Shown here: one piece after another, positions 8,770 to 16,977 of the stretch
How the letters are laid out: each line of letters opens with the position of its first letter
Numbering within the stretch: position 1 is the stretch's first letter
NCBI RefSeq assembly: GCF_023913775.1
Contig: NZ_JAMXAX010000058.1
Span: 1 to 34,553 of the forward strand
DNA: 34,553 nt
Direction: 5' to 3'
Source of the DNA: Acidovorax facilis
Lineage (GTDB): Bacteria; Pseudomonadota; Gammaproteobacteria; Burkholderiales; Burkholderiaceae_C
Notes under the pieces: model-generated
Told to the model about the DNA's origin: nothing
The model's input: only the letters and a program-made list of their open reading frames with translations
Database searches by the model: none
Made by a program: the position numbers and the translations under genes

Positions 8770-9737
8770 TCGACCTTGATCCCGGCCTGGCGAATGGCCA
8801 AACCCCACCGCTGCGATTCGCCCTGGATGAATTCGCCGAACGCAGCCGGTGCGAGTGGTGCAGGCTCCAGGCCCAGCGGCCTGTAACGGCCCAGCACCTC
8901 GGGCGACTCCAGCGCGGCCACGACGGCCTTGTGAAGCATTTCGACCACCGGTGCAGGCGTGCCCGCGCGCACCATCACACCGTTCCAGCCCGGAATATCG
9001 AGGTCCGCATGCCCGGCCTCGGTCAGGGTGGGCACCTGGAGGAGCACTTGCAGGCGCTGCTCGCTGCCAACGCTGACCAGCGCGCGCAGCTTGCCTTCGC
9101 GCACCAGCGGCAGGCTCGAAGCCACCACATCGCACATGAAGTCCAGGCGCCCGGCCATCAGATCCTGCAGCGCGGGCGCTGCGCCCTGGTAGGGCACATG
9201 GGTCATGCGCGAGCGCGTCTTGATGCGCAGCTGCTCGGTCCACACATGGGGCTGGCTGCCCTGCCCGTAGGAGCCATAGTTGAGCCCATCTCCTGCAGCG
9301 GCCGCGCGCAGCAGGTCGGCCAGCGTCTGAAACGGGCTGCCCGCAGGCACGACCACGACCAGCGGCGACTTGAACAAGCGCGTCAGGGGCGCGAAGTCCT
9401 TGAGGGGGCTGAAGCTCAGTTTGGCGTACAGCGCCGGGTACATGGCCAGCGGGCCGATGTCGGCGTACAACAAGGTACGGCCATCAGCAGGCTGCTGCTT
9501 GACGTATTGGGCCGCCAGTTGCGCGGCACCGCCAGGCTTGTTCTCCACGACCACGGCTTGCTGCATGCGCTCTCCCAGCTTCTGCACCAGCAGGCGCGAC
9601 ATCGCGTCGCCAAAGCCCCCGGCCGGGTAAGGTACCACCCAGCTCAACGGGCGCGCGGGGTACGGAGCCTGCGCCCACGCCCAGGGCGTCAACGCCACAG
9701 ACGCTGCAGCGCCCAACCATTGACGGCGCGTGCTCAT
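8766..9737 (-). CDS. Bug-family (TctC) periplasmic solute-binding protein, copy 2
   Basis: The gene encodes 323 residues. A twin-arginine-like start (STRRQWLG) and a hydrophobic stretch are cut near WAWAQAP. The Bug hallmarks are present: YPARPLSWVVPYPAGGFGD, VVENKPGGA, a central LNYGSYGQGSQPH pocket loop and HVPYQGAAPALQDLM. The pocket residues differ from copy 1, so the ligand may differ too. The start overlaps the cupin stop and the end overlaps the SDR start, each by four bases (ATGA). It is therefore locked between two enzymes, which argues that its ligand belongs to the same pathway. Bug proteins normally feed a tripartite TctAB carrier, which is not encoded here. Confidence 0.93.
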   Translation of the reverse strand: MSTRRQWLGAAASVALTPWAWAQAPYPARPLSWVVPYPAGGFGDAMSRLLVQKLGERMQQAVVVENKPGGAAQLAAQYVKQQPADGRTLLYADIGPLAMYPALYAKLSFSPLKDFAPLTRLFKSPLVVVVPAGSPFQTLADLLRAAAAGDGLNYGSYGQGSQPHVWTEQLRIKTRSRMTHVPYQGAAPALQDLMAGRLDFMCDVVASSLPLVREGKLRALVSVGSEQRLQVLLQVPTLTEAGHADLDIPGWNGVMVRAGTPAPVVEMLHKAVVAALESPEVLGRYRPLGLEPAPLAPAAFGEFIQGESQRWGLAIRQAGIKVE

Positions 9738-10318
9738 GGTTGTTGCTCCTTCGCAGGCGCGGCCAGAGAGGTGTCAAACCGCCCATCGACCAGCACAAAC
9801 AGCATGCGGCACGGCGCGCCCGAACGGTTGGCCCATGCGTGGTTGGTACCCCGCTGCACCACCACGCTGCCGGGGCGCAGTGGCACTTCGCCTTCGTCCA
9901 GCACCAGCGTCAGTTCGCCTTCAATCACCACGCCGTAGTCCACCGATTCGGTACGGTGCATCAGCGGGTGGGGGGAGTCGGTTTTCACCGTGGAGGCGGC
10001 CGCATCGCCAATCTGGCTGAAGGCGTCATGCATGCGCTCGGCACCCCGTGCGAGGAACTCGGGCGTATCGGGCGGAATGTCCACGAACCGGATGCGCGTG
10101 CCACCCTGCGGGGGCGGCAGCACCAGCGGACCGAGCGTAGGGTCCGGGCCGTTGTCCACGACGGCGGGCGATTGCAATGTGCTCCAGACCTCATGGAACA
10201 CCGTACCGGGAATGGCCGCAATCTCGACCACGGTGGGCAGCGGCCCCGCGCTGGTAACCACGGCACGGCCTTCGGCGTTGTGGCCCGTGACCACGCGGTG
10301 GATGGATGGAAAACCCAT
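9734..10318 (-). CDS. cupin-domain protein
   Basis: The gene encodes 194 residues. The C-terminal half is a cupin barrel: the first motif is around HRTESVDYGVVIEGELTLVL (His121, Asp127, Gly134) and the second is PGSVVVQRGTNHAW (His160). The normal second His of the HxH pair is Thr123 and the usual Glu is Asp127, so metal binding may be weaker or altered. The N-terminal half (residues 1-110) has an extra beta-rich part with GxxxHEVW, seen in cupins found in aromatic catabolic clusters. It could be a small isomerase or dioxygenase, or a ligand-binding accessory protein; the sequence does not decide. A strong GAGGAG site precedes the ATG at 10318, and the end overlaps Bug copy 2 by four bases. 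Confidence 0.85.
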   Translation of the reverse strand: MGFPSIHRVVTGHNAEGRAVVTSAGPLPTVVEIAAIPGTVFHEVWSTLQSPAVVDNGPDPTLGPLVLPPPQGGTRIRFVDIPPDTPEFLARGAERMHDAFSQIGDAAASTVKTDSPHPLMHRTESVDYGVVIEGELTLVLDEGEVPLRPGSVVVQRGTNHAWANRSGAPCRMLFVLVDGRFDTSLAAPAKEQQP

Positions 10319-10329
10319 GAACGGACTCC

Positions 10330-11127
10330 TCAGTCTTCAAAAATGGCGACCGCGCGCGTCCAGCCTGCCGAGGCGCCGCGGATCTTGTGAGGAAAGCAGC
10401 TGATCGTGAACCCCGTGGGCGGCAGCGCCTCCAGGTTGTGCAGCTTTTCGAGGTGGCAGTAGCCGATATCGCGGCCTGCCTTGTGGCCCTCCCAGATCAG
10501 GGCCTTGTTGCCCGTCTCGGCCACGCGCTGGGCGGTGTACGAAAACGGCGCATCCCAGCTCCAGGCGTCGGTGCCTGTGAGGCGCACACCACGCTCCAGC
10601 AGGTACATGGTGGCCTCGTAGCCCATGCCACAACCAGCGCCCAGGTAGTCCTTATGCCCGTAGCGTGAACCCGAGCGGGTGTTGACCACCACGATGTCGA
10701 GCGGCTGCAGCGTGTGGCCTATGCGGGCCAGCTCAGCCTCTACATCGGCCGAAGTGGCCACATAGCCATCGGGCAGGTGGCGGAAGTCCAGCTTCACACC
10801 CGGCTGAAAGCACCACTCCAGCGGCACCTCGTCGATGGTGATGGAGGGGCGGGCACCGCCGTTCTTTGCATCCTGCGTGGAGTGGAAGTGCCACGGCGCA
10901 TCAAGGTGGGTGCCGTTGTGCGTGGTCAGCGTCACCCATTCGGCAGCCGCTGCTTCGCCGTCGGGGTAGTCCTCGGGCTGGGTGCCCGGGATCATGGCCA
11001 TGAACTCGGGCAGCGTGTCGGCGTGCTTCTGGTACGTGATCTTGGGCGCCAAGGGAGGCGGGTCGGACAGGACATCGTTTTCCAGGTAGATGGAAAGGTC
11101 CACAAAGCGGCGTTGGGGTTTGGTCAT
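10330..11127 (-). CDS. cyclase family protein (kynurenine formamidase-like metal hydrolase)
   Basis: The gene encodes 265 residues from the ATG at 11127. An upstream ATG at 11148 would overlap Bug copy 3 and lacks family character. The zinc-binding signature HNGTHLDAPWH at residues 70-80 matches the HxGTHxDxPxH motif of the cyclase/KynB superfamily. This is followed by ITIDEVPLEW and a GTDAWSWD segment. Relatives hydrolyse amides, lactones or isatin-type rings. In this setting it could open a lactone or ring after oxygenation, acting in the cytosol. No tryptophan-pathway genes are near, so true kynurenine formamidase is unlikely. The cupin gene follows after 11 bases, consistent with the single polycistronic block. 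Confidence 0.9.
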   Translation of the reverse strand: MTKPQRRFVDLSIYLENDVLSDPPPLAPKITYQKHADTLPEFMAMIPGTQPEDYPDGEAAAAEWVTLTTHNGTHLDAPWHFHSTQDAKNGGARPSITIDEVPLEWCFQPGVKLDFRHLPDGYVATSADVEAELARIGHTLQPLDIVVVNTRSGSRYGHKDYLGAGCGMGYEATMYLLERGVRLTGTDAWSWDAPFSYTAQRVAETGNKALIWEGHKAGRDIGYCHLEKLHNLEALPPTGFTISCFPHKIRGASAGWTRAVAIFED

Positions 11128-11144
11128 GGCAGTGGGTATACAGC

Positions 11145-12161
11145 TCACTCGGGCACCACACCCACGGTGCGGGCGAGGGCCTGGTGAATCTGGATTTCGG
11201 ATTGGTAGAACTTGTCGAGGGCGGCCAGCGACAGCGGCTCCTGGGGCTCGGTGCCATTGGCACGCAGAAAGCTCTGGACCTCGGTGTCGCGCAGGGCCAC
11301 ACCGAAGGCCTGGTGCAGGCGATGCACCGCCGCATCGGGGGTATGACGCGCCACCAGCAGCGCGCCCCAGGCGGTGTATTCAAAGCCTTTGAGTGCTGCA
11401 GACTGCTGGCTAAGCGGTGCGACGTGCGGCAGCAGCGAAGGCGCCTTGGCGGCGGTGCTGCCGAAGGCACGCAGCTTGCCCGTCTCCAGCATGCTCAGCG
11501 CTGCGCCCCCCAGTGGCACAAAGGACAGATCGATCTGATTGCCCATGAGGTCCTGCACGACCGGTGGCACGCCCCGGTAAGGCACATGCACCAGCGGCAC
11601 GCCACACAGGCGCCCCCACTGGGTCCCCATGAGGTGGATCATCGAGCCTTGCCCGATGTGCCCGAAGGTCAGCGGCTTGCCAGCGGCAGCCGCTTGCCGC
11701 GCCATGTCCACCAACTGCGCATGGGTGGTGGCGGGCATGTCGGCACGGCCCGCCAGCACATAGCTGGTCCGCCCCAGCGTGCCGACGGCGCGCATCTGCT
11801 CGGGCTTGTACCGGGCGCTGGCCAGTGACAAGGGGGTGAGGATGGGCTCGGTCTGCGAGACCACCACCACCGTCGCACCATCGGCAGGCGCGTTCAGCAT
11901 GCGCTGCACACCGATGGAGCCACCGGCACCCGGCAGGTTCTCGATGACGATGGTCTGGCCCAGCTCCCGTTGCATCAGCGTCTGGAGCTTGCGTGCGAAC
12001 ACATCGCTGGGGTTGCCAGCGGGCTGGGGCACGATGAAGGTGATGTGCCGGCCCGACTGTGCATAGACCCATGGCGCAGCCAAGCCCGCTGCAGCCGCCA
12101 CCAGGCAGGTGCGTCGGCTGAGCCGGGGCTGCGTCTGCACAAAGGGAACAAGGCGGCTCAT
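11145..12161 (-). CDS. Bug-family (TctC) periplasmic solute-binding protein, copy 3
   Basis: The gene encodes 338 residues. The N-terminus LSRRTCLVAAAAG is a twin-arginine-like signal, cut near WVYAQSG. The Bug features are present but somewhat divergent: HITFIVPQPAGNPSD replaces the usual VPFxAGG loop, followed by IVIENLPGAGG and HVPYRGVPPVVQDLMG. The proline and asparagine in the first ligand loop suggest a different ligand from copies 1 and 2. The start overlaps the MFS stop by four bases (ATGA). The end lies 17 bases from the cyclase gene. The pairing of an orphan Bug receptor with an MFS carrier may be functional or simply reflect shared induction; the sequence cannot tell which. Confidence 0.92.
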   Translation of the reverse strand: MSRLVPFVQTQPRLSRRTCLVAAAAGLAAPWVYAQSGRHITFIVPQPAGNPSDVFARKLQTLMQRELGQTIVIENLPGAGGSIGVQRMLNAPADGATVVVVSQTEPILTPLSLASARYKPEQMRAVGTLGRTSYVLAGRADMPATTHAQLVDMARQAAAAGKPLTFGHIGQGSMIHLMGTQWGRLCGVPLVHVPYRGVPPVVQDLMGNQIDLSFVPLGGAALSMLETGKLRAFGSTAAKAPSLLPHVAPLSQQSAALKGFEYTAWGALLVARHTPDAAVHRLHQAFGVALRDTEVQSFLRANGTEPQEPLSLAALDKFYQSEIQIHQALARTVGVVPE

Positions 12162-13318
12162 GCCATGCCTTTCACTGCAGCGGCAGTACCCGGAGCACGG
12201 TGAATGCGTGCAAATGCATAGACCGCCAATGCGTCAATCACCAGGGCCGCCCCACCCAGGCTGCCATAGCCCCAGGTCTTGACCAGGGTGCCGCCGAGGA
12301 TGGGTCCAATGGCCGCGCCGAACATGAGCATGGCGGGGGTGGCGGCCAAGGCACGGCCGCTGGGGTCCAGCCGCGCCAGCACGCCAAAGGCAAAGGTGTG
12401 CGTGAAGATCATCACGGCCGCAAACACGGCGGCGGCTGCGGCATAGGGAGCAAACACGGGCGAGTTCATGATCACCACCACCAGCAAGGCCTGGAGCGCA
12501 GGTCCCGACAGCAGAACGCTGCGGGCAGCCCAGCGCTTTTCCAGCACAGCGGCCAACGCTGCGGGAAAGAGGTTGACGACGCCCAGGGCAATCAGCACGC
12601 CGGTGACGGCCTGAAGTCCGTAGCCCCGGTCACTGCCCACGCGCTCCAGAAAGCTGAAGGTCATGGACTGCACCAGCCCGAGCGCCGCGATGCCCAGCAC
12701 GCCCCACCAGACCGCAGCGGGCAGAGGCGCAGCCGGAGCCCGCGAAGTGGCCGCGCCGCCTCCGCTGTCGGCCTCGGGAAACGCCAGAGCCGCCACCACC
12801 GCGCCAACTGCCATGACGCCGGCAAAGACCTGGAACAACACGGGTCCACCCAGCTTGGCCACCAGCACGGGGGTGCCCCCCAGGAACGCGATGGCAAATA
12901 CCCCCAGTGCCATGCCCACCAGGGCGAACATGCGGTGGGGGTTGAGGCTGCGGGCAATGGTGCCATGGGTAACGCTCAGGGCCGTGCCCGCAGCAATACC
13001 TGCCCCCGCATGCAGCAGCGCCAACAAGGCGAACTGGGTGGTGGTGGACGCCACGGCAAACGCCAAGGCCGCGCCGGCAAAGCCGCAGGTCGCCACGGCG
13101 CGCCCGCGCAACAACTGAAAGAACGGCGCCAACACCAGGCTGGCGGCCACCGCTCCAGCCAAAAACAGCGTAGCCAGCAAGCCGGCCTGCTGCGGGTCGA
13201 AGCGGTACACCGATATCAGCGTGCCCACCCAGACGGGCAAGGCCACCAGATCCACCATGCCTGCGCAGTGCCCCACCATCAGGGCCACCCGGCCCCGCAG
13301 CGATTGGGTTGTGATCAT
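12158..13318 (-). CDS. MFS transporter
   Basis: The gene encodes 386 residues with about 12 hydrophobic segments and a short polar central loop near residues 190-205 (EADSGGGAATS), the layout of a major facilitator. The segment after helix 2 is degenerate compared with the classical GxxxDRxGRR motif, which fits the YbfB/AraJ-like metabolite MFS branch better than sugar porters. It is probably the inner-membrane uptake or export route for the substrate or an intermediate of the block. The ATG at 13318 is preferred over the in-frame GTG at 13324 because GAGG/AGGTG lies just upstream of the ATG. The hydroxylase gene ends 12 bases before it, and the MFS stop overlaps the Bug copy 3 start. Confidence 0.88.
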   Translation of the reverse strand: MITTQSLRGRVALMVGHCAGMVDLVALPVWVGTLISVYRFDPQQAGLLATLFLAGAVAASLVLAPFFQLLRGRAVATCGFAGAALAFAVASTTTQFALLALLHAGAGIAAGTALSVTHGTIARSLNPHRMFALVGMALGVFAIAFLGGTPVLVAKLGGPVLFQVFAGVMAVGAVVAALAFPEADSGGGAATSRAPAAPLPAAVWWGVLGIAALGLVQSMTFSFLERVGSDRGYGLQAVTGVLIALGVVNLFPAALAAVLEKRWAARSVLLSGPALQALLVVVIMNSPVFAPYAAAAAVFAAVMIFTHTFAFGVLARLDPSGRALAATPAMLMFGAAIGPILGGTLVKTWGYGSLGGAALVIDALAVYAFARIHRAPGTAAAVKGMA

Positions 13319-13330
13319 GCTCACCTCGCC

Positions 13331-14461
13331 TCAGATGGGTTGGGACAACGCCATGAGGGACTCGCGCATGATGCGCGAATGCTCCTCCTTGTCGCCGCCT
13401 TCGATCTCGATCTCACCCAGCCGGGCGGAGTTTTCAACCACCATGCGGCAGCGCTCCCAGCGGCGGGCTTCAAAGGCTGACAATGCGGTCGGTACATCGC
13501 CCGCCTGCGCCAGTTCATCGGCCAGCACCAAGGCGTCCTCGATGCCGATACAGGCCCCGGACGCGAGATGCGGCGTGGTAGCGTGTACCGTGTCACCAAT
13601 CAGCACCACCCGGCCGCGCGACCAGGGGCGTGGCATGAGCAGACCTTCGAGCGGGCGAAAAACGATCTGTGAATCCGGTCCGATCTGGCTGCGGATGGAC
13701 TGCAGCGTGGGCGCAGAAAACGCATCGAGCAATGCGCGCAATCGGTCTGCAAAGGTGGCCGGATCGACATGGTCGTTGGTCGGGCGCGGCTCAGTGACGA
13801 AGAGGTACATCTCGGTCTTCGAGACAGGGTTCACGCCGGGTTTGATCTTCAGGCCCATCCACATCGTGGCGGTCTCGATCTCTGGCAGCCTGGGCAGGAC
13901 GGCGCGCCATACGGCCTGGCCGCTGTAGCGCGGCTGGGGGGCGTTTTCAAACACGGTCTCACGCACCTTGGAGTACAGGCCGTCGGCACCGATCACCAGG
14001 TCATAGTGCTGGCGCTGGCCATCGGTGAAAGTGACCTGCACGCCGTCGGCCTCTTGCTCGATGGCAGAAAAGGTGCAGCCGAGGCGGACGTTGGTGCCCG
14101 CCGCACGGGTGGCCTCCGCCAGGATGCGGGCCAGTACCGGGCGCATGATGGCGCCGCCGCCTGGAACATCGGCCCCCGCAATGCGGGGCGTGGGCAAGGT
14201 GGCCACCTGAGGGCCGTGGGGCAGGTGCAGGTTCACGCCGTCCGAGGCGTTGCCCTGCGCCAGAAACGCTTCGAGAATTCCCAGGCGCCGAAACGCCCGC
14301 AGCGTGGCGCCCCCCAGGCTGATGCCCGCACCGTAGCTGCGCCAGCCGGGGTCGATCTCTACGAGGTCCACCTGCGCACCCAGCTTGCGCAGTTCGATGG
14401 CGGCTGCCATGCCGGAAAAGCCCCCGCCGATGATCAAAATCCGTTGGTGAGAAAGGCTCAT
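13331..14461 (-). CDS. FAD-dependent aromatic hydroxylase (flavoprotein monooxygenase)
   Basis: The gene encodes 376 residues of the class A flavoprotein hydroxylase family (salicylate / 3-hydroxybenzoate 6-hydroxylase type). All three fingerprints are present: GGGFSG at residues 12-17 for the FAD ADP moiety, the DG motif at Asp160-Gly161 (IGADGLYSKVR), and the GD motif at Gly289-Asp290 (LIGDTVHATTPHLASGACIGIEDA). Such enzymes use NAD(P)H and O2 to add an OH to an activated phenol, making the diol needed for ring cleavage. The ATG at 14461 has GGAG upstream and overlaps the Rieske stop by four bases (ATGA). The frame is open further upstream but without family sequence. The exact substrate cannot be read from the sequence. 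Confidence 0.92.
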   Translation of the reverse strand: MSLSHQRILIIGGGFSGMAAAIELRKLGAQVDLVEIDPGWRSYGAGISLGGATLRAFRRLGILEAFLAQGNASDGVNLHLPHGPQVATLPTPRIAGADVPGGGAIMRPVLARILAEATRAAGTNVRLGCTFSAIEQEADGVQVTFTDGQRQHYDLVIGADGLYSKVRETVFENAPQPRYSGQAVWRAVLPRLPEIETATMWMGLKIKPGVNPVSKTEMYLFVTEPRPTNDHVDPATFADRLRALLDAFSAPTLQSIRSQIGPDSQIVFRPLEGLLMPRPWSRGRVVLIGDTVHATTPHLASGACIGIEDALVLADELAQAGDVPTALSAFEARRWERCRMVVENSARLGEIEIEGGDKEEHSRIMRESLMALSQPI

Positions 14462-14808
14462 GGGTTTGTCTCCTTGTGATTGGTATGGGCGATGTGGATC
14501 TCGCCGTTCGCTTGTACTGTCAATGGCACGGGCGCCAAGGCGTCGCCCAGGCACGGGCCCAAGGTACACAGCCCATTGGTGATGTCAAACAGCGCGCCGT
14601 GGGCCGCGCAGACGATGCGATCACCTGCTGCATTCAGGTACTTGTCCTTGCGCCATGCCATGGGGGTGTCCAGGTGGGGGCACAGATCGGCATAGGCGTA
14701 CAGCCGCTCGCCCTGGCGCACGATGAGCACCGTGTCCTGCCCACGGCCTGCGGGGTCAAAGCCCCGCGACTCACCGTCGGGCAGATCGTTCCAGTGGCAG
14801 AGCTTCAT
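14458..14808 (-). CDS. Rieske [2Fe-2S] ferredoxin
   Basis: The gene encodes 116 residues forming one Rieske domain. The cluster ligands are Cys43-x-His45 (LCPHLDTPM) and Cys67-x2-His70 (CAAHGALFD), with GLCTLGPC closing the fold. The proline loop is intact. It resembles the small ferredoxins (naphthalene/biphenyl dioxygenase type, or NirD-like) that pass electrons to an oxygenase. No ring-hydroxylating oxygenase alpha subunit is encoded nearby. Its partner may be the overlapping flavin hydroxylase, the extradiol enzyme (reactivation of its iron, as XylT-like plant-type ferredoxins do) or something encoded elsewhere. A GAGAG site precedes the ATG at 14808, 9 bases after the dioxygenase gene. 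Confidence 0.92.
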   Translation of the reverse strand: MKLCHWNDLPDGESRGFDPAGRGQDTVLIVRQGERLYAYADLCPHLDTPMAWRKDKYLNAAGDRIVCAAHGALFDITNGLCTLGPCLGDALAPVPLTVQANGEIHIAHTNHKETNP

Positions 14809-14817
14809 GGTCGGCTC

Positions 14818-15759
14818 TCAGTGCGGTGCACCAGCAGGCGGCGGGCCCGAAGGCGCCCACTTCTCGCGGTGTTGAAAGAGGAAGAGCTGCGAAGCATCGG
14901 CACTCATCGGCACTTCGCGCGCGGCCCAGGTGTCATCATGCTGGTCCATGTCGGCGTCGTACTCCACATGGCAACCCAGGGGCGAGTTGAAGTACCAGAA
15001 CCAGTTGCTGCCAAACTTGTGGCGCCCCGGCCCCCAGAAGCTCTGGTAGCCCTTTTCGACAAAGCGGGTGCCGGCCAGCAACACATCGGTGGGGCCACCC
15101 ATGTGGAAGGTGAAGTGCTCGCAGCCCTTCATGAACGGCGGCGTCTGGATCATGAACAGCGTGTGGTGGTCTTGCGTGCCCGCAGGGCGCAAGAACGGTC
15201 CCACACCCGTGAAGCGATCGGTGCACACAAAGCCCAGCCGGGCATAGAACGACTCGGCCTTGGCCGCGTCGGGCACGAAATACACCACATGCGACAGCGA
15301 ACGAGGCCGCGCCGCCATGTCGGGCGACAGGCCCAGGGCGTTGGGCCCACGCTGCGGGACGGCACCGGGCGCGTTCACGGCCTCGGCAGGCAATGCCAGC
15401 GGCTTGCGCACCGTGACCTGGAAAGCGAGGGCAAAGCCCAAGTCATCGGTGGTGCGCAGCACGCCGCCCTGGCGTACTACGTCGCGGTCGCGCGCCAGCT
15501 CGGCTTCGATGGCGTCGAGCGTGGCCGCATCTGCGACCCCGTAGACCGTTTCGCGAAGCATGCTGGCAGTGCCCAGCGCGGGTGGCAGGGAGGGATCGTC
15601 TTGGGAGCGGATCTCCACCCATGTGCCGTCCAGCGCCTCAAAGCGCCCGCCAGCAGCGGTGACGCCCACGGGAGTGAGGCCGTAGTCGGTGAGGTACTGG
15701 GCGCAGGCAGCGACGTCGTCCACGCCAAAAACGAGCGCGTCGGGTCCAATGATGTTCAT
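14818..15759 (-). CDS. extradiol-type ring-cleavage dioxygenase (VOC superfamily)
   Basis: The gene encodes 313 residues in two VOC modules (about 1-120 and 150-290), the size and layout of 2,3-dihydroxybiphenyl 1,2-dioxygenase. Matching landmarks in the C-terminal module give metal ligands His157 (LSHVVYFVPD), His215 (EHFTFHM) and Glu266 (HVEYD). They also give candidate catalytic His199 (DHHTLF) and His247 (GRH). With the facial triad present, it should be an Fe(II)-type meta-cleaving enzyme acting on a catechol-like diol made by the flavin hydroxylase. The ATG at 15759 has AAGGA upstream; the frame extends further up but only as antisense of the hydrolase gene. The ring substrate is unknown, and a non-dioxygenase VOC function cannot be fully excluded. 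Confidence 0.85.
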   Translation of the reverse strand: MNIIGPDALVFGVDDVAACAQYLTDYGLTPVGVTAAGGRFEALDGTWVEIRSQDDPSLPPALGTASMLRETVYGVADAATLDAIEAELARDRDVVRQGGVLRTTDDLGFALAFQVTVRKPLALPAEAVNAPGAVPQRGPNALGLSPDMAARPRSLSHVVYFVPDAAKAESFYARLGFVCTDRFTGVGPFLRPAGTQDHHTLFMIQTPPFMKGCEHFTFHMGGPTDVLLAGTRFVEKGYQSFWGPGRHKFGSNWFWYFNSPLGCHVEYDADMDQHDDTWAAREVPMSADASQLFLFQHREKWAPSGPPPAGAPH

Positions 15760-15805
15760 CTGTTGATCCTTGGTTGTGTGGGTTGTCAGGGCAGGTGCGA
15801 GGCTC

Positions 15806-16969
15806 TCAGGCGGTATGACCACCCAGGGTCTCGGCCACCCAGTCGGCGATGTAGTGGCCGGCATTGATGCTGTTGTCAAAGCTGGCGTGCTGTGATCCAC
15901 CCTCGCGGTCGGTGAACACCTTGAGTTCGCGCTGGGGGCTGTTGACCAGCTGCTCGTAGGTGCGGTGCGCCCACTTGAGCGGGATCTGCGAGTCGCGCTC
16001 GCCGTGCGTCACCAGGAACGGCACCTTGATCTTCTCGACCACACCGTCCAGGTGCACGTTTTCCGCGATGCGCATGAAGTCGTCCACATCCTTAGCGCCC
16101 CAGACCCAGCACACGTGGGCCCAGTAGTGCGGCACGGGGAAGTCGCCCTCTTTCTCCAACCGGCGCTTCTGCACATCGCGCCAGTCGTGGTTGGCGCCCC
16201 AGGCCACGCCGCAGGCAAAACGCGGCTCCATGGCCACGGCGCGCGGGCAGTAGTAGCCGCCCAGCGAAACGCCTTCGCAGCCGATGCGTTTCGGGTCCAC
16301 GGCGGGGTGCTGCTCCAGCCAGTCGACCACGCGGCTGGCCCAGTGTTCGGCGTCGAAGCGCGCGGTCAGTCCCTGCAGGCGCAGCGCCTCGCCGGTACCC
16401 GGCTGGTCCACCACCAGGGAGGACACGCCGCGCTTGGCGAGCCACACCGGCAGACCCACGAGGTGTTTCATCTCCTTGCTTGAATCCAGGCCGTTGAGCT
16501 GCACGCACAGGGGTGCTCGTTCGCCGGGCTTCAGGCCGTTGGCGGGGTAGTACAGGGCCGAGAGGTGTTTGCCTTCGTAGGGAATCTCCACGCGCTGGAC
16601 CGGGTCGCCCATGAGGCGCGAGCCCTGGAGGAACAGCGCCAGCGCGCGTTGGTAAATCGCCAGGCGACCGGGCGCGTTGTGCGCCTGCAGGCGCTCGGCG
16701 GTGATCAGGTAGCTGGACGCGCGACGGTATTTTTCGCCAGCGGACAACAAACGACCTTTGGCTTCGTCCTCTTCAGCCAGGCCGCAGAGCCGGTCGGCCA
16801 TGCTCACCCAGGTCTCTCGGAAGGCCGCCGTGCCGGCGGCATCGGGCGCCTTGGCGGCCTCTTGCAGGGGAGCGCACATTTGCTCGATCTCGCCGATGCG
16901 CGCACCCATCTCGATGGCGAGATTGACGGAGAGGTTCCAGACGTAGTTGGTGGGGAAGTACTTGAACAT
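15806..16969 (-). CDS. alpha/beta hydrolase, C-C hydrolase / FrsA-like type
   Basis: The gene encodes 387 residues. An N-terminal helical region (1-115) is followed by an alpha/beta hydrolase core with the nucleophile elbow GVSLGGY (Ser235), acid Asp326 in HGERD, and His361 in SQHASFD. The arrangement (N-terminal cap, DQPGTGEA loop, late triad) resembles 2,6-dihydroxypseudooxynicotine hydrolase and related FrsA-type esterases, which cleave C-C bonds next to a carbonyl. Placed directly before an extradiol dioxygenase gene, it is a good candidate for hydrolysing the ring-fission product, although classical meta-cleavage hydrolases (BphD, MhpC) are shorter and lack this N-terminal part. The ribosome site is weak; it starts 8 bases after the NTF2-like gene. 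Confidence 0.87.
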   Translation of the reverse strand: MFKYFPTNYVWNLSVNLAIEMGARIGEIEQMCAPLQEAAKAPDAAGTAAFRETWVSMADRLCGLAEEDEAKGRLLSAGEKYRRASSYLITAERLQAHNAPGRLAIYQRALALFLQGSRLMGDPVQRVEIPYEGKHLSALYYPANGLKPGERAPLCVQLNGLDSSKEMKHLVGLPVWLAKRGVSSLVVDQPGTGEALRLQGLTARFDAEHWASRVVDWLEQHPAVDPKRIGCEGVSLGGYYCPRAVAMEPRFACGVAWGANHDWRDVQKRRLEKEGDFPVPHYWAHVCWVWGAKDVDDFMRIAENVHLDGVVEKIKVPFLVTHGERDSQIPLKWAHRTYEQLVNSPQRELKVFTDREGGSQHASFDNSINAGHYIADWVAETLGGHTA

Positions 16970-16977
16970 GGTGTAAC

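Noticed and set aside
12200-13480. A 426-codon open frame on the plus strand
   Set aside because: It is antisense to the MFS gene and made almost entirely of His, Gln, Gly and Arg, with no recognisable fold.
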